Positions 18,361 to 27,002 are shown, numbered from the stretch's first letter. The stretch is 58,612 bases of DNA from JBNJGT01 sp964473285 (GCA_964473285.1 CAYYOI010000005.1:1-58612), one strand, 5' to 3'. Made by a program: numbers and translations. The notes: generated from the sequence alone by a model not told the origin.

Positions 18361-19993
18361 TACTAAAGCGCATGAGCTGGCAGGTGCACAACGTGAAATC
18401 GGGGTTGCAGAATTTTTCTCCCGCAACCGTCACTTGCTGGGATTCGACAATAAACGAAAAGCATTGCTCACGAGCGTCAAGGAAGCAGTCGATAATTCAT
18501 TGGACGCATGCGAGGAAGCAAACATACTGCCTGAGATATCAGTTGATATCATAGAGATGCGAAAGGAACGCTACAGGATAATAATTGAAGACAATGGCCC
18601 GGGCATCCTAAAAAAGCAGGTAGGAAACATCTTCGGTAAACTTCTTTATGGTTCAAAGTTTCACACACTAAAACAATCCCGCGGACAACAGGGTATAGGA
18701 ATCAGCGCATCAGTCATGTACGGCCAGCTGACAACAGGAAGGGCATCCAGGATAACCACCAGGATTTCCCCCAACTATCCGGCAGATTTCTTCAAGATAA
18801 AGATTGACACCCAAAAAAACATGCCTGTAATCGAGGAATCAAGAGAGGTTGAATGGGATAAGGACCACGGCACAAGAATCGAGATCGATCTTGAAGGAGC
18901 CTACCTTGGAGGCCAGCAATCAGTTGATGAGTTCCTCCGTGAGACCGCAATAACAAACCCTCATGCAACCTTCATCTACACCAATCCAAAAGCAGAGCAG
19001 ATCATCTTCCCAAGGGCAGTTGACCAGATACCTTTCCAGTCAAAGGAAATAAAACCTCACCCACAAGGAGTTGAGCTTGGCATCATGATGAATCTTCTTG
19101 CCATGACAAAGGCAAAGAACCTGCAACTATTCCTGTCAAACGAGTTTTCAAGGGTAACAGCAGCGACCGCAAAGCAGATCTGCGAGAACGCAAGCCTTCT
19201 TCCTTCAACAAAACCTAAAAGCCTCTCCAGAAGCTCTGTTGAAAGCCTGATGAAAGGCATACAAGAGACAAAGATAATGAACCCTCCCACTGACTGCCTT
19301 TCACCGATCACAGCAGATAACTTCGAAAAAGGGCTAAAAAAGGAGATCAACGCTGAATTCTTCACAACCACAACCCGGCCGCCCCAGGTCTACAGCGGTA
19401 ACCCATTCATTGTAGAGGTAGGCATGGCCTATGGAGGTCAACAACCAAAAGACAAGCCGATCCGCGTGCTTCGTTATGCAAACCGTGTCCCTCTTCTTTA
19501 CCAGCAGGGTGCCTGCGGTGTAACAAAAGCTATCATCCAGAACACTTGGAGAAATTACGGCCTTAACCAGAGCAAGGGAAGCCTTCCCCAGGGTCCCTTG
19601 ACTGTTGCAGTCCATATAATCTCAGTCTGGGTCCCTTTCACTTCTGAAAGCAAGGAAGCAGTAGCCCATTATCCTGAAATAATAAAAGAGATAAAGCTTG
19701 CAATCCAGGAATGCGGAAGAAAGCTTTCAAGTTATGTAAGAAAGAAGAAAAAGATCCATGACGAATCAAAGAAAAGGGATTATATAAAAAAATACATCCC
19801 GCATCTCGGCATAGCTTTACAGGAGATATTAGAACTTGAAAATCATACCCGTGAAGAGAAAGAAGAACAGCTCTCAGGGATCCTGGAGCATACAAGGGGC
19901 AAGCTTGAGGACGTTGAATTTGATCCATCAAAGAATACTGAATACGACGAAAGCTTCGCAAAGATAGGAAGTGATAGCAATGACGAAGAATAA
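18338..19993 (+). CDS. top6B: DNA topoisomerase VI subunit B
   Basis: The ATPase/gate subunit of the type IIB topoisomerase that relaxes and decatenates DNA. The GHKL ATP site is visible: EAVDNSLDAC (N box), DNGPGI (G1), GQQGIGIS (G2) and HGTRIEIDL. At 551 residues the length is normal. The C-terminal transducer keeps the lysine loop region, and the end is acidic. The gene starts inside the KH-protein gene (23-bp overlap) and overlaps the Top6A start by 14 bp, the usual archaeal top6BA order with translational coupling. Confidence 0.96.
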   Translation: MQQTLGNDTKAHELAGAQREIGVAEFFSRNRHLLGFDNKRKALLTSVKEAVDNSLDACEEANILPEISVDIIEMRKERYRIIIEDNGPGILKKQVGNIFGKLLYGSKFHTLKQSRGQQGIGISASVMYGQLTTGRASRITTRISPNYPADFFKIKIDTQKNMPVIEESREVEWDKDHGTRIEIDLEGAYLGGQQSVDEFLRETAITNPHATFIYTNPKAEQIIFPRAVDQIPFQSKEIKPHPQGVELGIMMNLLAMTKAKNLQLFLSNEFSRVTAATAKQICENASLLPSTKPKSLSRSSVESLMKGIQETKIMNPPTDCLSPITADNFEKGLKKEINAEFFTTTTRPPQVYSGNPFIVEVGMAYGGQQPKDKPIRVLRYANRVPLLYQQGACGVTKAIIQNTWRNYGLNQSKGSLPQGPLTVAVHIISVWVPFTSESKEAVAHYPEIIKEIKLAIQECGRKLSSYVRKKKKIHDESKKRDYIKKYIPHLGIALQEILELENHTREEKEEQLSGILEHTRGKLEDVEFDPSKNTEYDESFAKIGSDSNDEE

Positions 19994-21068
19994 TGTTATT
20001 GAAAAGATTACAGGTATCGCACAAGACATATATGACGGTATCTCCAAGAATGAGCATCCCTGTATAGAATCCCCGCTAAGGGCTTTATCCAATGTGAACT
20101 ACAATTCTGACGATGGTTATTTCGAGCTCCAGGGCAAGACCAAGAAACGAAAACTTACAGCATCAACTGTAAAGTCATTTGCCCAGACACTTCGCATGAT
20201 GAGCGAATCAAAAAAGCTCATAGAAAGTGATGACATCGCAACAAAAAGAGAGATGTATTATATCTCCAAGAACTGGGAAGATGCCAGGTTCAAGGAACAG
20301 GTGGAATCCGACTCAGTCATGGACGATGTTGAAGCGATGGTCATGGTAAACCGTGAACAGCTTGGATTCATCCCTGAAGAGAAAGGAGGCCACGTTGCAG
20401 GAGAACTGACAGTAATAGACCGTGACTCAGAGACAGGTGACAGGATTGAGATTGACTGCACAAGATTCGGCTCCGGCGCATACAGTGTTCCCTCATCAGT
20501 CGAGCACCTTGAGTTCAGGACTAACGCAAAATTCATCCTTGCAATCGAAACCTCTGGTATGTTCGAGCGTCTCAACAAGCACAAGTTCTGGAAGAATTCA
20601 AACTGTATACTTATTGCCATGGGCGGTGTCCCTACAAGAGCATGCAGGCGTTTCATACGTAAGTTATCTGATAACCTCAACCTTCCTGTTTACGTTTTCA
20701 CAGATGGCGATCCATACGGATTCTTGAACATCTACAGGACACTAAAGGTAGGCTCAGGAAATGCAGCGCACATCAACGAGTTCTTCTGTGTTCCAAACGC
20801 TAAATTCATCGGCATAACTCCTGATGACATCAAGACCTACAAGCTTCCCACTCATCCTTTAAAGGACATAGACATAAAGCGGGTAAAGGATGGTATCAAG
20901 AACGATCCCTTTGTCCACCACCACAAGGAATGGCAAAAAGCGCTTGAGACAATCGTCAAGATGAAACAGAGAGCAGAACAACAGGCCCTTGCAAAACACG
21001 GCCTTAACTTCGTCATAAGTAACTATCTTCCTGAAAAATTAAAGAAACATAATACATGGTTACCTTAG
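19980..21068 (+). CDS. top6A: DNA topoisomerase VI subunit A
   Basis: The DNA-cleaving subunit, homologous to Spo11. The 5Y-CAP domain carries TKREMYYISKNW with the active-site tyrosine, and the TOPRIM domain has E (AIETSGMFERL) and the metal-binding DGDPYG. The start is set at the ATG at 19980: the sequence AGGAAGTG lies six bases upstream, while the in-frame GTG at 19971 is part of that ribosome binding site. About 362 residues, normal length. It closes the KH-top6B-top6A operon. Confidence 0.96.
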   Translation: MTKNNVIEKITGIAQDIYDGISKNEHPCIESPLRALSNVNYNSDDGYFELQGKTKKRKLTASTVKSFAQTLRMMSESKKLIESDDIATKREMYYISKNWEDARFKEQVESDSVMDDVEAMVMVNREQLGFIPEEKGGHVAGELTVIDRDSETGDRIEIDCTRFGSGAYSVPSSVEHLEFRTNAKFILAIETSGMFERLNKHKFWKNSNCILIAMGGVPTRACRRFIRKLSDNLNLPVYVFTDGDPYGFLNIYRTLKVGSGNAAHINEFFCVPNAKFIGITPDDIKTYKLPTHPLKDIDIKRVKDGIKNDPFVHHHKEWQKALETIVKMKQRAEQQALAKHGLNFVISNYLPEKLKKHNTWLP

Positions 21069-21083
21069 CAACCATGAAAAAAA

Positions 21084-21449
21084 TTAACGTTTTGCGGCTT
21101 TTTTTGTTGCTTTCTTAGCGGTTTTCTTGGTTGCCGCTTTTTTGGTAGTCTTCTTAGTTGCTGCTTTCTTGGTAGTCTTCTTCTTAGTTGCCGCTTTCTT
21201 TGTAGTTTTCTTTTTTGTTGCTGCCTTCTTGGTAGTCTTCTTCTTAGTTGCTGCTTTCTTGGTAGTCTTCTTCTTGGTTGCCGCTTTCTTTGTAGTCTTC
21301 TTCTTAGTTGCTGCTTTCTTGGTAGTCTTCTTCTTAGTTGCCGCTTTCTTTGTAGTTTTCTTTTTTGTTGCTGCCTTCTTGGTAGTCTTCTTTTTTGTCG
21401 CTGCTTTCTTAGCAGGAGCTTTTTTCTTGACTGTGCGTTTAGCTGCCAT
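21084..21449 (-). CDS. lysine/alanine/threonine repeat protein, histone H1-like
   Basis: A 121-residue, extremely basic low-complexity protein built from about ten copies of a KKAATKKKTT decapeptide, like the tails of histone H1 and bacterial Hc1/HU-fusion proteins that bind and compact DNA non-specifically. No globular domain is present. The start is the ATG at 21449, five bases after the ribosome binding site GAGGTG; the in-frame GTG at 21455 belongs to that site. A TATA-like ATTTAAATAT lies about 35-40 bases upstream. A chromatin role is inferred from composition only. It converges with top6A. Confidence 0.85.
   Translation of the reverse strand: MAAKRTVKKKAPAKKAATKKKTTKKAATKKKTTKKAATKKKTTKKAATKKKTTKKAATKKKTTKKAATKKKTTKKAATKKKTTKKAATKKKTTKKAATKKTTKKAATKKTAKKATKKAAKR
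21110..21410. repeat. 30-bp tandem repeat array within the lysine-rich gene
   Basis: Each unit encodes one decapeptide. Units differ mainly at third positions, alternating between two sequence variants, which suggests slippage plus larger block duplication. Confidence 0.8.
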
Positions 21450-21455
21450 AATCAC

Positions 21456-21771
21456 ACCTCACAGTCTTTCTGGATTGTATCATATTTAAATCTTTTGGAA
21501 AAGAAAAGACAAAACTACCCATTAAATGCCTGTTAAGCAAGAACAAGTTATTTCATAATCAACAAAAAAATACCAACGAACACTTATTAAATGATATCAT
21601 GTGGTAAGGTTTTATTTTCTTTAGAGTTGGATATCAGGATAACACCCGAACCAGCTAGAAAACCTTATTTTAACAGATATAATAAAGAAGGAACCGTTTT
21701 TATTCCAATATATAAAAAATTTTGAACACAATATTTATAAAGAAAAGTCTACCTAAAATAAGCCAGATAAA
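21456..21771. promoter_or_regulatory. intergenic region with two divergent promoters
   Basis: The minus-strand TATA (ATTTAAATAT near 21483-21492) serves the lysine-rich gene. AATATTTATAAAG at 21730-21742 is the plus-strand TATA box, centred about 35 bases before the methyltransferase ATG. A 44-codon open frame at 21591-21725 has no ribosome binding site and is not called as a gene. The region is strongly AT-rich. Confidence 0.55.
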
Positions 21772-22878
21772 ATGCCAGAAATCCACAAACAATTTCAAGA
21801 TACATTTACGCTATTCGAAAAAGAACATCTAGCAGTCAGAGATAAAGTAAACGAAATGGATTTTCATGACAAAGAATTAGAGAAGAAACTTGCAGAATAC
21901 ATCCCAAAAATAGACGAATGGTGGTTTTCTTATTTGGAAGAGCTCGCTACAATTAGCTCAGAATTTAGTGAAGAAGAAAACAGAACACACAAAAAATTTA
22001 CATTCAATTCTAAACTACGAGAAGTCCTTCAAGAAGGACATTTCTACTGGAGAATTATCAACAAACCAAGAGGATATGCTGGAGATGCAGAAATGATGAA
22101 TCTAATCTATAGAGATTCATTCGAAGGAAGTACACCCTTTGGAAAATTAATACATAAACATGCAACAGAAAAGATAACTTGTGAAGCTGTAAGAAATAGA
22201 AGAAGACTATTAAGAGATCTACTTTTAGAAACTGAAGGAGATGTTCTCAATCTTGCAGCAGGCCCCGCTGCTGAAATACATGACGTACTTAATTTAAACG
22301 GATATGAAAAGAATTATAATTTTCTTGCTTTAGATCACGATATAAAAACACTCAAAAATGCAAAAGCTCTCAACCACAAAAATAACTTAAAATACTCACT
22401 TGGAAACGCATTTCAAATACTCAAAGGAGACATGAGAATTGCAGAACCCAGAGGAGTCTTAGTTGATTACTGTAATCCAAAAACAGACTTCAAAGGGATA
22501 CAAAAATTATTGGCACCAATAAAATACAAAACAAAAAGATTAGCACCTGAAAGCTATGATTTTGTTTACACCGCAGGATTATATGATTACATTCAGACTT
22601 ACCCAAATAATAAAAATAAAGGCACTGTTGCTCTTACCAGAAACCTTTTTGAACTTGTAAAACCAGGAGGTTCACTTGTAATAGGAAATTTTAGTTATAA
22701 TAATCCAGATGAAATTAGTTTCTCTATGGAATATCTACAAGACTGGGTCTTAATCTATAGAAATGAAGAGGAGATTAGATATTTCGCAAGCAGTATAGAT
22801 GAAGAAAAAATTGCAAACATTGATGTACTAGCGGAACCAACGAATATTAATTACTTCCTTAAAATTGAAAAGAAGTAA
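21772..22878 (+). CDS. SAM-dependent methyltransferase, PhcB-like (hydroxy-fatty-acid methyl ester type)
   Basis: A 368-residue protein. The N-terminal half has the NKPRGYAGDAEMMN signature found in the bacterial family that includes PhcB, which makes the 3-hydroxypalmitate methyl ester quorum signal of Ralstonia. The C-terminal half is a class I methyltransferase fold: motif I DVLNLAAGPAAEI, an acidic LALDHD strand end, then LVKPGGSLVIGNF. Substrate is not predictable; many homologues are only named by similarity. Composition is more AT-rich than neighbours, and the next gene follows at once, suggesting a transferred two-gene unit with its own TATA promoter. Confidence 0.75.
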   Translation: MPEIHKQFQDTFTLFEKEHLAVRDKVNEMDFHDKELEKKLAEYIPKIDEWWFSYLEELATISSEFSEEENRTHKKFTFNSKLREVLQEGHFYWRIINKPRGYAGDAEMMNLIYRDSFEGSTPFGKLIHKHATEKITCEAVRNRRRLLRDLLLETEGDVLNLAAGPAAEIHDVLNLNGYEKNYNFLALDHDIKTLKNAKALNHKNNLKYSLGNAFQILKGDMRIAEPRGVLVDYCNPKTDFKGIQKLLAPIKYKTKRLAPESYDFVYTAGLYDYIQTYPNNKNKGTVALTRNLFELVKPGGSLVIGNFSYNNPDEISFSMEYLQDWVLIYRNEEEIRYFASSIDEEKIANIDVLAEPTNINYFLKIEKK

Positions 22879-22898
22879 TTCAAAAAGAGGTGAATAAA

Positions 22899-23456
22899 TT
22901 GTTCTCCGACGGAGCAAAAAGTTTGATTGTAAGAAAACTTCTAACAGTAGCTAACGGTAGACTAACATTATTCCAGAAAATAAACTATACTGTTTATCCT
23001 GCTAGGGCCATGGCAAAAACACTTCAGATGATTGGAGAGAAGAATGGCAAGGAATTTCTGTTTCAACTTGGATTTGATGCGGGTAATGATGCTGCCGATG
23101 AACTAATCGAGAACTTAAAATTAGATACCAAGGGAGGCCAAAAGACCTACAAACTATTTCAAGAGCTGCTAGAAGTTATTGGGTTTGGAAAATTCAGGTT
23201 CATCAAATACAAGCCGGGATCAGAAAAGTCAATACTTCATGTAGACAACCATCCTGTACTAGAATCTGCCAAAGAAATCTACGGAACAAGTTCGCTAGTG
23301 TGCAACTTCTACCAAGGTGTTTATTCTGCTCATGCACAAAAAGAATTCAATATCCCAAATGCCCACTTTGAAGAGACACAGTGCATCTGCCATGGGAACC
23401 AATTTTGTGAATGGATTACCGGGATATCTAAAGAAGAATTACTAAAAAAGGATTAA
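22899..23456 (+). CDS. V4R-domain protein
   Basis: A 185-residue protein ending in a V4R (4-vinyl reductase) small-ligand-binding domain: NFYQGVYSAHA, then FEETQCICHGNQFCEWI with the conserved Cys/Cys pattern. The upstream part is helical. Such domains sense small hydrophobic ligands or chlorophyll/phenol-type molecules in other proteins. The start is taken as TTG at 22899, six bases after GAGGTG; the in-frame GTG at 22890 lies in that ribosome binding site. It follows the PhcB-like methyltransferase by 20 bases, so it may sense the product or substrate of that enzyme (inference). It ends convergently with the KaiC-like gene. Confidence 0.78.
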   Translation: MFSDGAKSLIVRKLLTVANGRLTLFQKINYTVYPARAMAKTLQMIGEKNGKEFLFQLGFDAGNDAADELIENLKLDTKGGQKTYKLFQELLEVIGFGKFRFIKYKPGSEKSILHVDNHPVLESAKEIYGTSSLVCNFYQGVYSAHAQKEFNIPNAHFEETQCICHGNQFCEWITGISKEELLKKD

Positions 23457-24208
23457 ACCTCAAGATCATAGATCTTAATACCTTCAGAAGTAATATCAAA
23501 AGGATGAGTATCCTCGTTATTCTTAGTCTTTCGCATTTTTCTAATAGACAAAGATCGTGGGAACTCCCCTCCTAAAGACTCAAATGACAACAATACCACA
23601 CCATCAGCCGCAAACTCGGAAACCCCATCAGAAGAAAGCCTTGAAGCATTCTCAGGAATCTCAGATATAAGGATAGCAGTCGTAGGTATTGCCTTCACAT
23701 CACTCACAAACCGATAGATGAAATTCTTCTTGATATCATCACCTATGATCGGCGGAGAAAGGATAGTATTATTTCCTACCACATCATGCATCATCATGTC
23801 CTCTGATTGTGCATATACAGGCGCATTGATTGATAAAGCAGAAAGTGAATCCACAACAAGCCGCTTTGCGCCAGCTTCACGCGCAGTGGTGATTATCTGG
23901 TACACCGAATCCTTGTTGATCTCATTCACAGGAATGCATGACAAGATCACAGTTCCCTCTTGCTCAAGCCGCTCGATCTCACTAAAACCCAACTGTTTTG
24001 CCTGCTCACGCAGATCTTTAGGGCTCTGTTCAAAGCTCACATACATGGACACATCCCCATGATGCAATGCCCCTTTGTAGATGTATTCCATCCCAAAGAT
24101 GGATTTACCTGTTCCAGGAGAACCAGAAAGAAGGACAATGCTATGCTCAGGGAACCCTCCCTGTATAAGTTCGTCAAAGCCTTTTATGCGAGTAGGAATT
24201 CGATTCAT
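23453..24208 (-). CDS. KaiC/RadA-like RecA-superfamily ATPase
   Basis: A 251-residue single-domain KaiC-like ATPase. It opens with the typical RIPTRIKGFDELIQGGFPEHS, followed by Walker A GSPGTGKS and a Walker B strand RLVVDSLSAL. Archaeal KaiC-like proteins of this size are regulators or signalling ATPases, not recombinases. The start has a good ribosome binding site, AAAGGTGAT. The membrane protein gene ends four bases upstream, so the two are one operon. The stop overlaps that of the V4R gene on the other strand by two bases. Confidence 0.88.
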   Translation of the reverse strand: MNRIPTRIKGFDELIQGGFPEHSIVLLSGSPGTGKSIFGMEYIYKGALHHGDVSMYVSFEQSPKDLREQAKQLGFSEIERLEQEGTVILSCIPVNEINKDSVYQIITTAREAGAKRLVVDSLSALSINAPVYAQSEDMMMHDVVGNNTILSPPIIGDDIKKNFIYRFVSDVKAIPTTAILISEIPENASRLSSDGVSEFAADGVVLLSFESLGGEFPRSLSIRKMRKTKNNEDTHPFDITSEGIKIYDLEV

Positions 24209-24212
24209 GCAA

Positions 24213-25961
24213 TCACCTTTCTATCATATCAGAACCACCATTTAAATAATTTACGCTATATGACTCCCATGCATACATGATAAACCCTGCAAAATAGAAC
24301 AGGACCGTTATTCCCATGAAAATAAGCATGTAAAAATAAGACACATACGAGACAACTGTTCCCTGTGAAAGAAGAGACGAGAGTATGTTCATGTACTGCC
24401 TTCCAAGATCAAACGCAAAAAGCTTCACATACCACAAGAAGAACACATTAACAAAAGTGATCCCAAGCGCAATGATCCCCTGCCTGCTTAGAATCCCCAA
24501 TATTCCCATCACAACACCTGATCCAACCCCTATAAGTACAACAACAAGGTAAGGGAACACCGGCTCTGCCTTCTGCGTCTGTATATCCACTCCACTAAGC
24601 ACACTGCCTGAAATCGAAGTCATAGTAAGCACAGGTGAAAGTATCAGCACCATAACACACATGAAAAAAACACCCAAAAGCCAGACAGGTATATGTGCCC
24701 GTTCACCCCTGTATGCCTTCAGCCAGAAATACCCAGGCGCAAGAAACAACAGGAAAGCCCCCACTATATTGAAAAGATATATCAACACAATTCCCAAAGT
24801 ATCAGCAAACCCCTGCCCAGACAACTGATCTGTAAGCAGACTGATGAAAGGCTGGTGCGCCGCCTCAGAAAGGCTGGAAAAATACAAAGCATCATGGAAC
24901 CCAAGTATATAAGGCACAAGAAAATTACCTATATCTGTCAGAAGATGCAGGACAAGCATCCCTGTAACCCCAAGAAAAAGCCCCCTTTTGGTATAGAAGA
25001 GTTCAAGGAAATTCTCGTAAAAACCCTCACCAAAACTTCCCACCTTATGCAGGAAATGTTCAGCATCAAGATGCTTTCGCATACGAACAATCAAGAACAG
25101 GTAAAAGAACAATCCGAAAACAAGCAAAGGAGCATCAACAGCAAAAGCAAGCCACTCCATGAAAAAATTGAACACCACCACATAAAAACCGCATAGTATC
25201 ACAAGGCTTGTGATAAAACGCGTAAAGATCTGTTTCATCGATGAGGAAGGCTCCCCCTCCTCATGTATGATTGACATGATCGAAGGTGCTTTTATATCAT
25301 ACCTTATAGCCATGAACAATGCAATGCAAAAAAGCAAAAGACCACCAAAAAAGAAAGTAGCCCCGTTTATCTGCATCGAATTCTCTACAAGCCCCTCAAG
25401 TATAGCCTGAACAAAAGGAGCTACCTCCTCCTCTATTGCAACGTGCGCAAAATGCGTCATGTTCTTGAATATCAGGAGAAAATATGCCAGTATTATCAGG
25501 AGATCTATATCCCGCGGCTTGAGCCCTATCTTGTGCCCATGTATGTCCTCATGCATATCCTTTCCAAAGATAAGTTTTGCAAGATTCACATGATACATAA
25601 GGTACCCTAGCATGACCCATGAAAGGATCTTCTTGAAAAAATCAAGCTCGCCTCCGAGGACTTCTAGAAAATCAAAGATATTCAAGAGGATAAGCACGAT
25701 GACGAATATATCCTCGAACCAGTGCTTGAGCTTTCTTTTATATACAGGTTTTTCCTGCGGTTGAGGCCCAGGTTGATTATACTGCCCCTGATTATAAGGT
25801 TGATTATAAAGACCTTGGTTATAATTCTGACCAGGCTGATACCGACCTTGGTTATAATATTGATTGGCCTGCTGATTAGGCAAGGCACCTGGGTCATATT
25901 GATTAGGATCATAACCCTGGAACTGCTGGTTCTGATAAGACCTGGGATCCGGAGGAATCAT
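24213..25961 (-). CDS. polytopic membrane protein with Q/N/Y-rich N-terminal tail
   Basis: 582 residues. The first 70 or so are a low-complexity, prion-like tail of Gln, Asn, Tyr, Gly and Pro with YNQ-type repeats, ending before a basic KRKLKHW. About ten or more hydrophobic helices follow, with HIHGHK-type loops and long hydrophobic runs to the C terminus. No transporter or enzyme family recognised. It lies in an operon with the KaiC-like ATPase (four bases apart). A TATA-like CTTATATATG at about 25983-25992 precedes it, with one copy of the TTACTCGGGAGTAAAG palindrome immediately upstream of that. Confidence 0.8.
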   Translation of the reverse strand: MIPPDPRSYQNQQFQGYDPNQYDPGALPNQQANQYYNQGRYQPGQNYNQGLYNQPYNQGQYNQPGPQPQEKPVYKRKLKHWFEDIFVIVLILLNIFDFLEVLGGELDFFKKILSWVMLGYLMYHVNLAKLIFGKDMHEDIHGHKIGLKPRDIDLLIILAYFLLIFKNMTHFAHVAIEEEVAPFVQAILEGLVENSMQINGATFFFGGLLLFCIALFMAIRYDIKAPSIMSIIHEEGEPSSSMKQIFTRFITSLVILCGFYVVVFNFFMEWLAFAVDAPLLVFGLFFYLFLIVRMRKHLDAEHFLHKVGSFGEGFYENFLELFYTKRGLFLGVTGMLVLHLLTDIGNFLVPYILGFHDALYFSSLSEAAHQPFISLLTDQLSGQGFADTLGIVLIYLFNIVGAFLLFLAPGYFWLKAYRGERAHIPVWLLGVFFMCVMVLILSPVLTMTSISGSVLSGVDIQTQKAEPVFPYLVVVLIGVGSGVVMGILGILSRQGIIALGITFVNVFFLWYVKLFAFDLGRQYMNILSSLLSQGTVVSYVSYFYMLIFMGITVLFYFAGFIMYAWESYSVNYLNGGSDMIER

Positions 25962-25998
25962 GATTACTTGTCAATAACCCACATATATAAGGATTTGT

Positions 25999-26014
25999 CT
26001 TTACTCCCGAGTAA
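25999..26014. repeat. 16-bp palindromic direct repeat, copy 1
   Basis: CTTTACTCCCGAGTAA. The inner 14 bases TTACTC-CC-GAGTAA form an inverted repeat. An identical copy is at 26987-27002. This copy lies just upstream of the TATA box of the membrane protein gene and just past the HEPN stop codon. Confidence 0.85.
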
Positions 26015-26016
26015 CC

Positions 26017-26436
26017 TCATAATTCAAGACTAGATGCATAGTCAATAAATTTGCGCAAAATAGTTGCATCAGGATAATTCTTGAAATGAGTATCACCATA
26101 TTCAGACGAATTCTTTAATGTATTCATCTCAAAAATATATCTTTCATAGGAACCAATACCTGGAAAAATTCCTTTCAACCGCCGCAGTAATCTCAGATCC
26201 CTATGATCTCTCCCCTTTTCCCCAAAAACTGCAACAGTAAGATAATTAAGTAAAGAGATAAAACCAATACTATACAGCATATACAAAACATCAGGATAAG
26301 ACAAGGCATAATCTCTCAGATATTCAGGCTTCACAGAATCATCATAATCAAGGACCTGCAGTGCAATTATGGCCTGATAACAATCGACTGCCCGCTCATA
26401 ATAGACATAGGCTCTTGACTTATCAACCTTTACCAA
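26017..26436 (-). CDS. HEPN-like protein paired with a nucleotidyltransferase
   Basis: A 139-residue all-helical protein resembling HEPN partners of minimal nucleotidyltransferases: an N-terminal helix with YYERAVDCYQAI, a central helix, and a C-terminal YERYIFEMNTLKNSSEYGD like the final HEPN helix. The canonical RNase motif RxxxxxxH is not obvious, so it may be an inactive or divergent HEPN. It starts at a TTG (26436), with an AGGT site seven bases upstream, inside the end of the MNT gene (14-bp overlap). HEPN/MNT pairs act as toxin and antitoxin, often by nucleotidylation of the HEPN protein. Assignment is moderate. Confidence 0.65.
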   Translation of the reverse strand: MVKVDKSRAYVYYERAVDCYQAIIALQVLDYDDSVKPEYLRDYALSYPDVLYMLYSIGFISLLNYLTVAVFGEKGRDHRDLRLLRRLKGIFPGIGSYERYIFEMNTLKNSSEYGDTHFKNYPDATILRKFIDYASSLEL

Positions 26437-26947
26437 TTTTAAGACCTTCCTTCTTTATCTTAGAGAGAAGATCTTTCTTTAAGTCTTTTGGATCCAGGAT
26501 TGAAATATCCTTCAGGAAATATGAAGCAATTTCTGCAACATTCCGATCAGTTGTAAGAATATCAATATCTGAATTTTCACGTAAATCATTTCGTGCATAA
26601 GAACCGAATATCCATGCCCTGTCAGTGCATTTCTTTATTGCATTCATAAGCTTTTCGTGAACACAGCTGTGATGTCTCATGATTACTGTAATAAAATCCG
26701 AATAGATTGTGTCAGGTATAAGCCGGACCAATACAGACCTTCCTTCAACTCTTGTATCCACAAACCCCATACTCCTGTACTCATCTATGATTAACCGGGC
26801 CTGATTGACACTTATTCTTGCATCACGAGCAATAGAACTCATACCCTTCTCGAGGTTCCGAAATTTGTAAAGTGATTTGAGTAGCCTGATCTTACGTCTA
26901 CTACCAAGTAATCTTTCAATATCCAAAAGATAATCCTGCCTATTCAT
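26423..26947 (-). CDS. winged-helix plus minimal nucleotidyltransferase (MNT) protein
   Basis: 174 residues. Residues 1-80 form a winged-helix DNA-binding domain (SSIARDARISVNQARLIIDEY). Residues 108-165 are a Pol-beta-type minimal nucleotidyltransferase with the signature GSYARNDLRENSDIDI, where G115-S116 and the metal-binding D127 and D129 are intact. It is first in the pair, followed by the HEPN-like gene. The fused DNA-binding domain suggests autoregulation; an ACTAT-AG-ATAGT palindrome lies just after the TATA box. The pair sits between two identical 16-bp repeats. Confidence 0.85.
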   Translation of the reverse strand: MNRQDYLLDIERLLGSRRKIRLLKSLYKFRNLEKGMSSIARDARISVNQARLIIDEYRSMGFVDTRVEGRSVLVRLIPDTIYSDFITVIMRHHSCVHEKLMNAIKKCTDRAWIFGSYARNDLRENSDIDILTTDRNVAEIASYFLKDISILDPKDLKKDLLSKIKKEGLKIGKG

Positions 26948-26967
26948 CCTAAAAATAGTAGATATAA

Positions 26968-26987
26968 ACTATAGATAGTATATAAAC
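26968..26987 (-). promoter_or_regulatory. TATA box and operator-like palindrome of the MNT/HEPN pair
   Basis: On the minus strand GTTTATATAC (26987-26978) is a TATA box. Directly after it ACTAT-AG-ATAGT (26968-26979) is an inverted repeat with five-base arms, a possible binding site for the MNT winged-helix domain. Confidence 0.45.
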
Positions 26988-27002
26988 TTTACTCCCGAGT
27001 AA
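26987..27002. repeat. 16-bp palindromic direct repeat, copy 2
   Basis: Identical to 25999-26014. This copy overlaps the last four codons and stop of the membrane-anchored OB-fold-like gene and abuts the TATA box of the MNT gene. Confidence 0.85.

Noticed and set aside
21110..21410. CRISPR-like regular repeat of about 30 bp
   Set aside because: Units are contiguous with no unique spacers, and they encode a lysine-rich decapeptide in frame.
21127..21489. Hydrophobic Val/Phe/Ala open frame opposite the lysine-rich gene
   Set aside because: It is the antisense shadow of the repeats, with no ribosome binding site; the minus-strand gene has a proper site and promoter.
21591..21725. 44-codon frame before the methyltransferase
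   Set aside because: No ribosome binding site or recognisable similarity; it lies in AT-rich promoter DNA. It might be a gene remnant.
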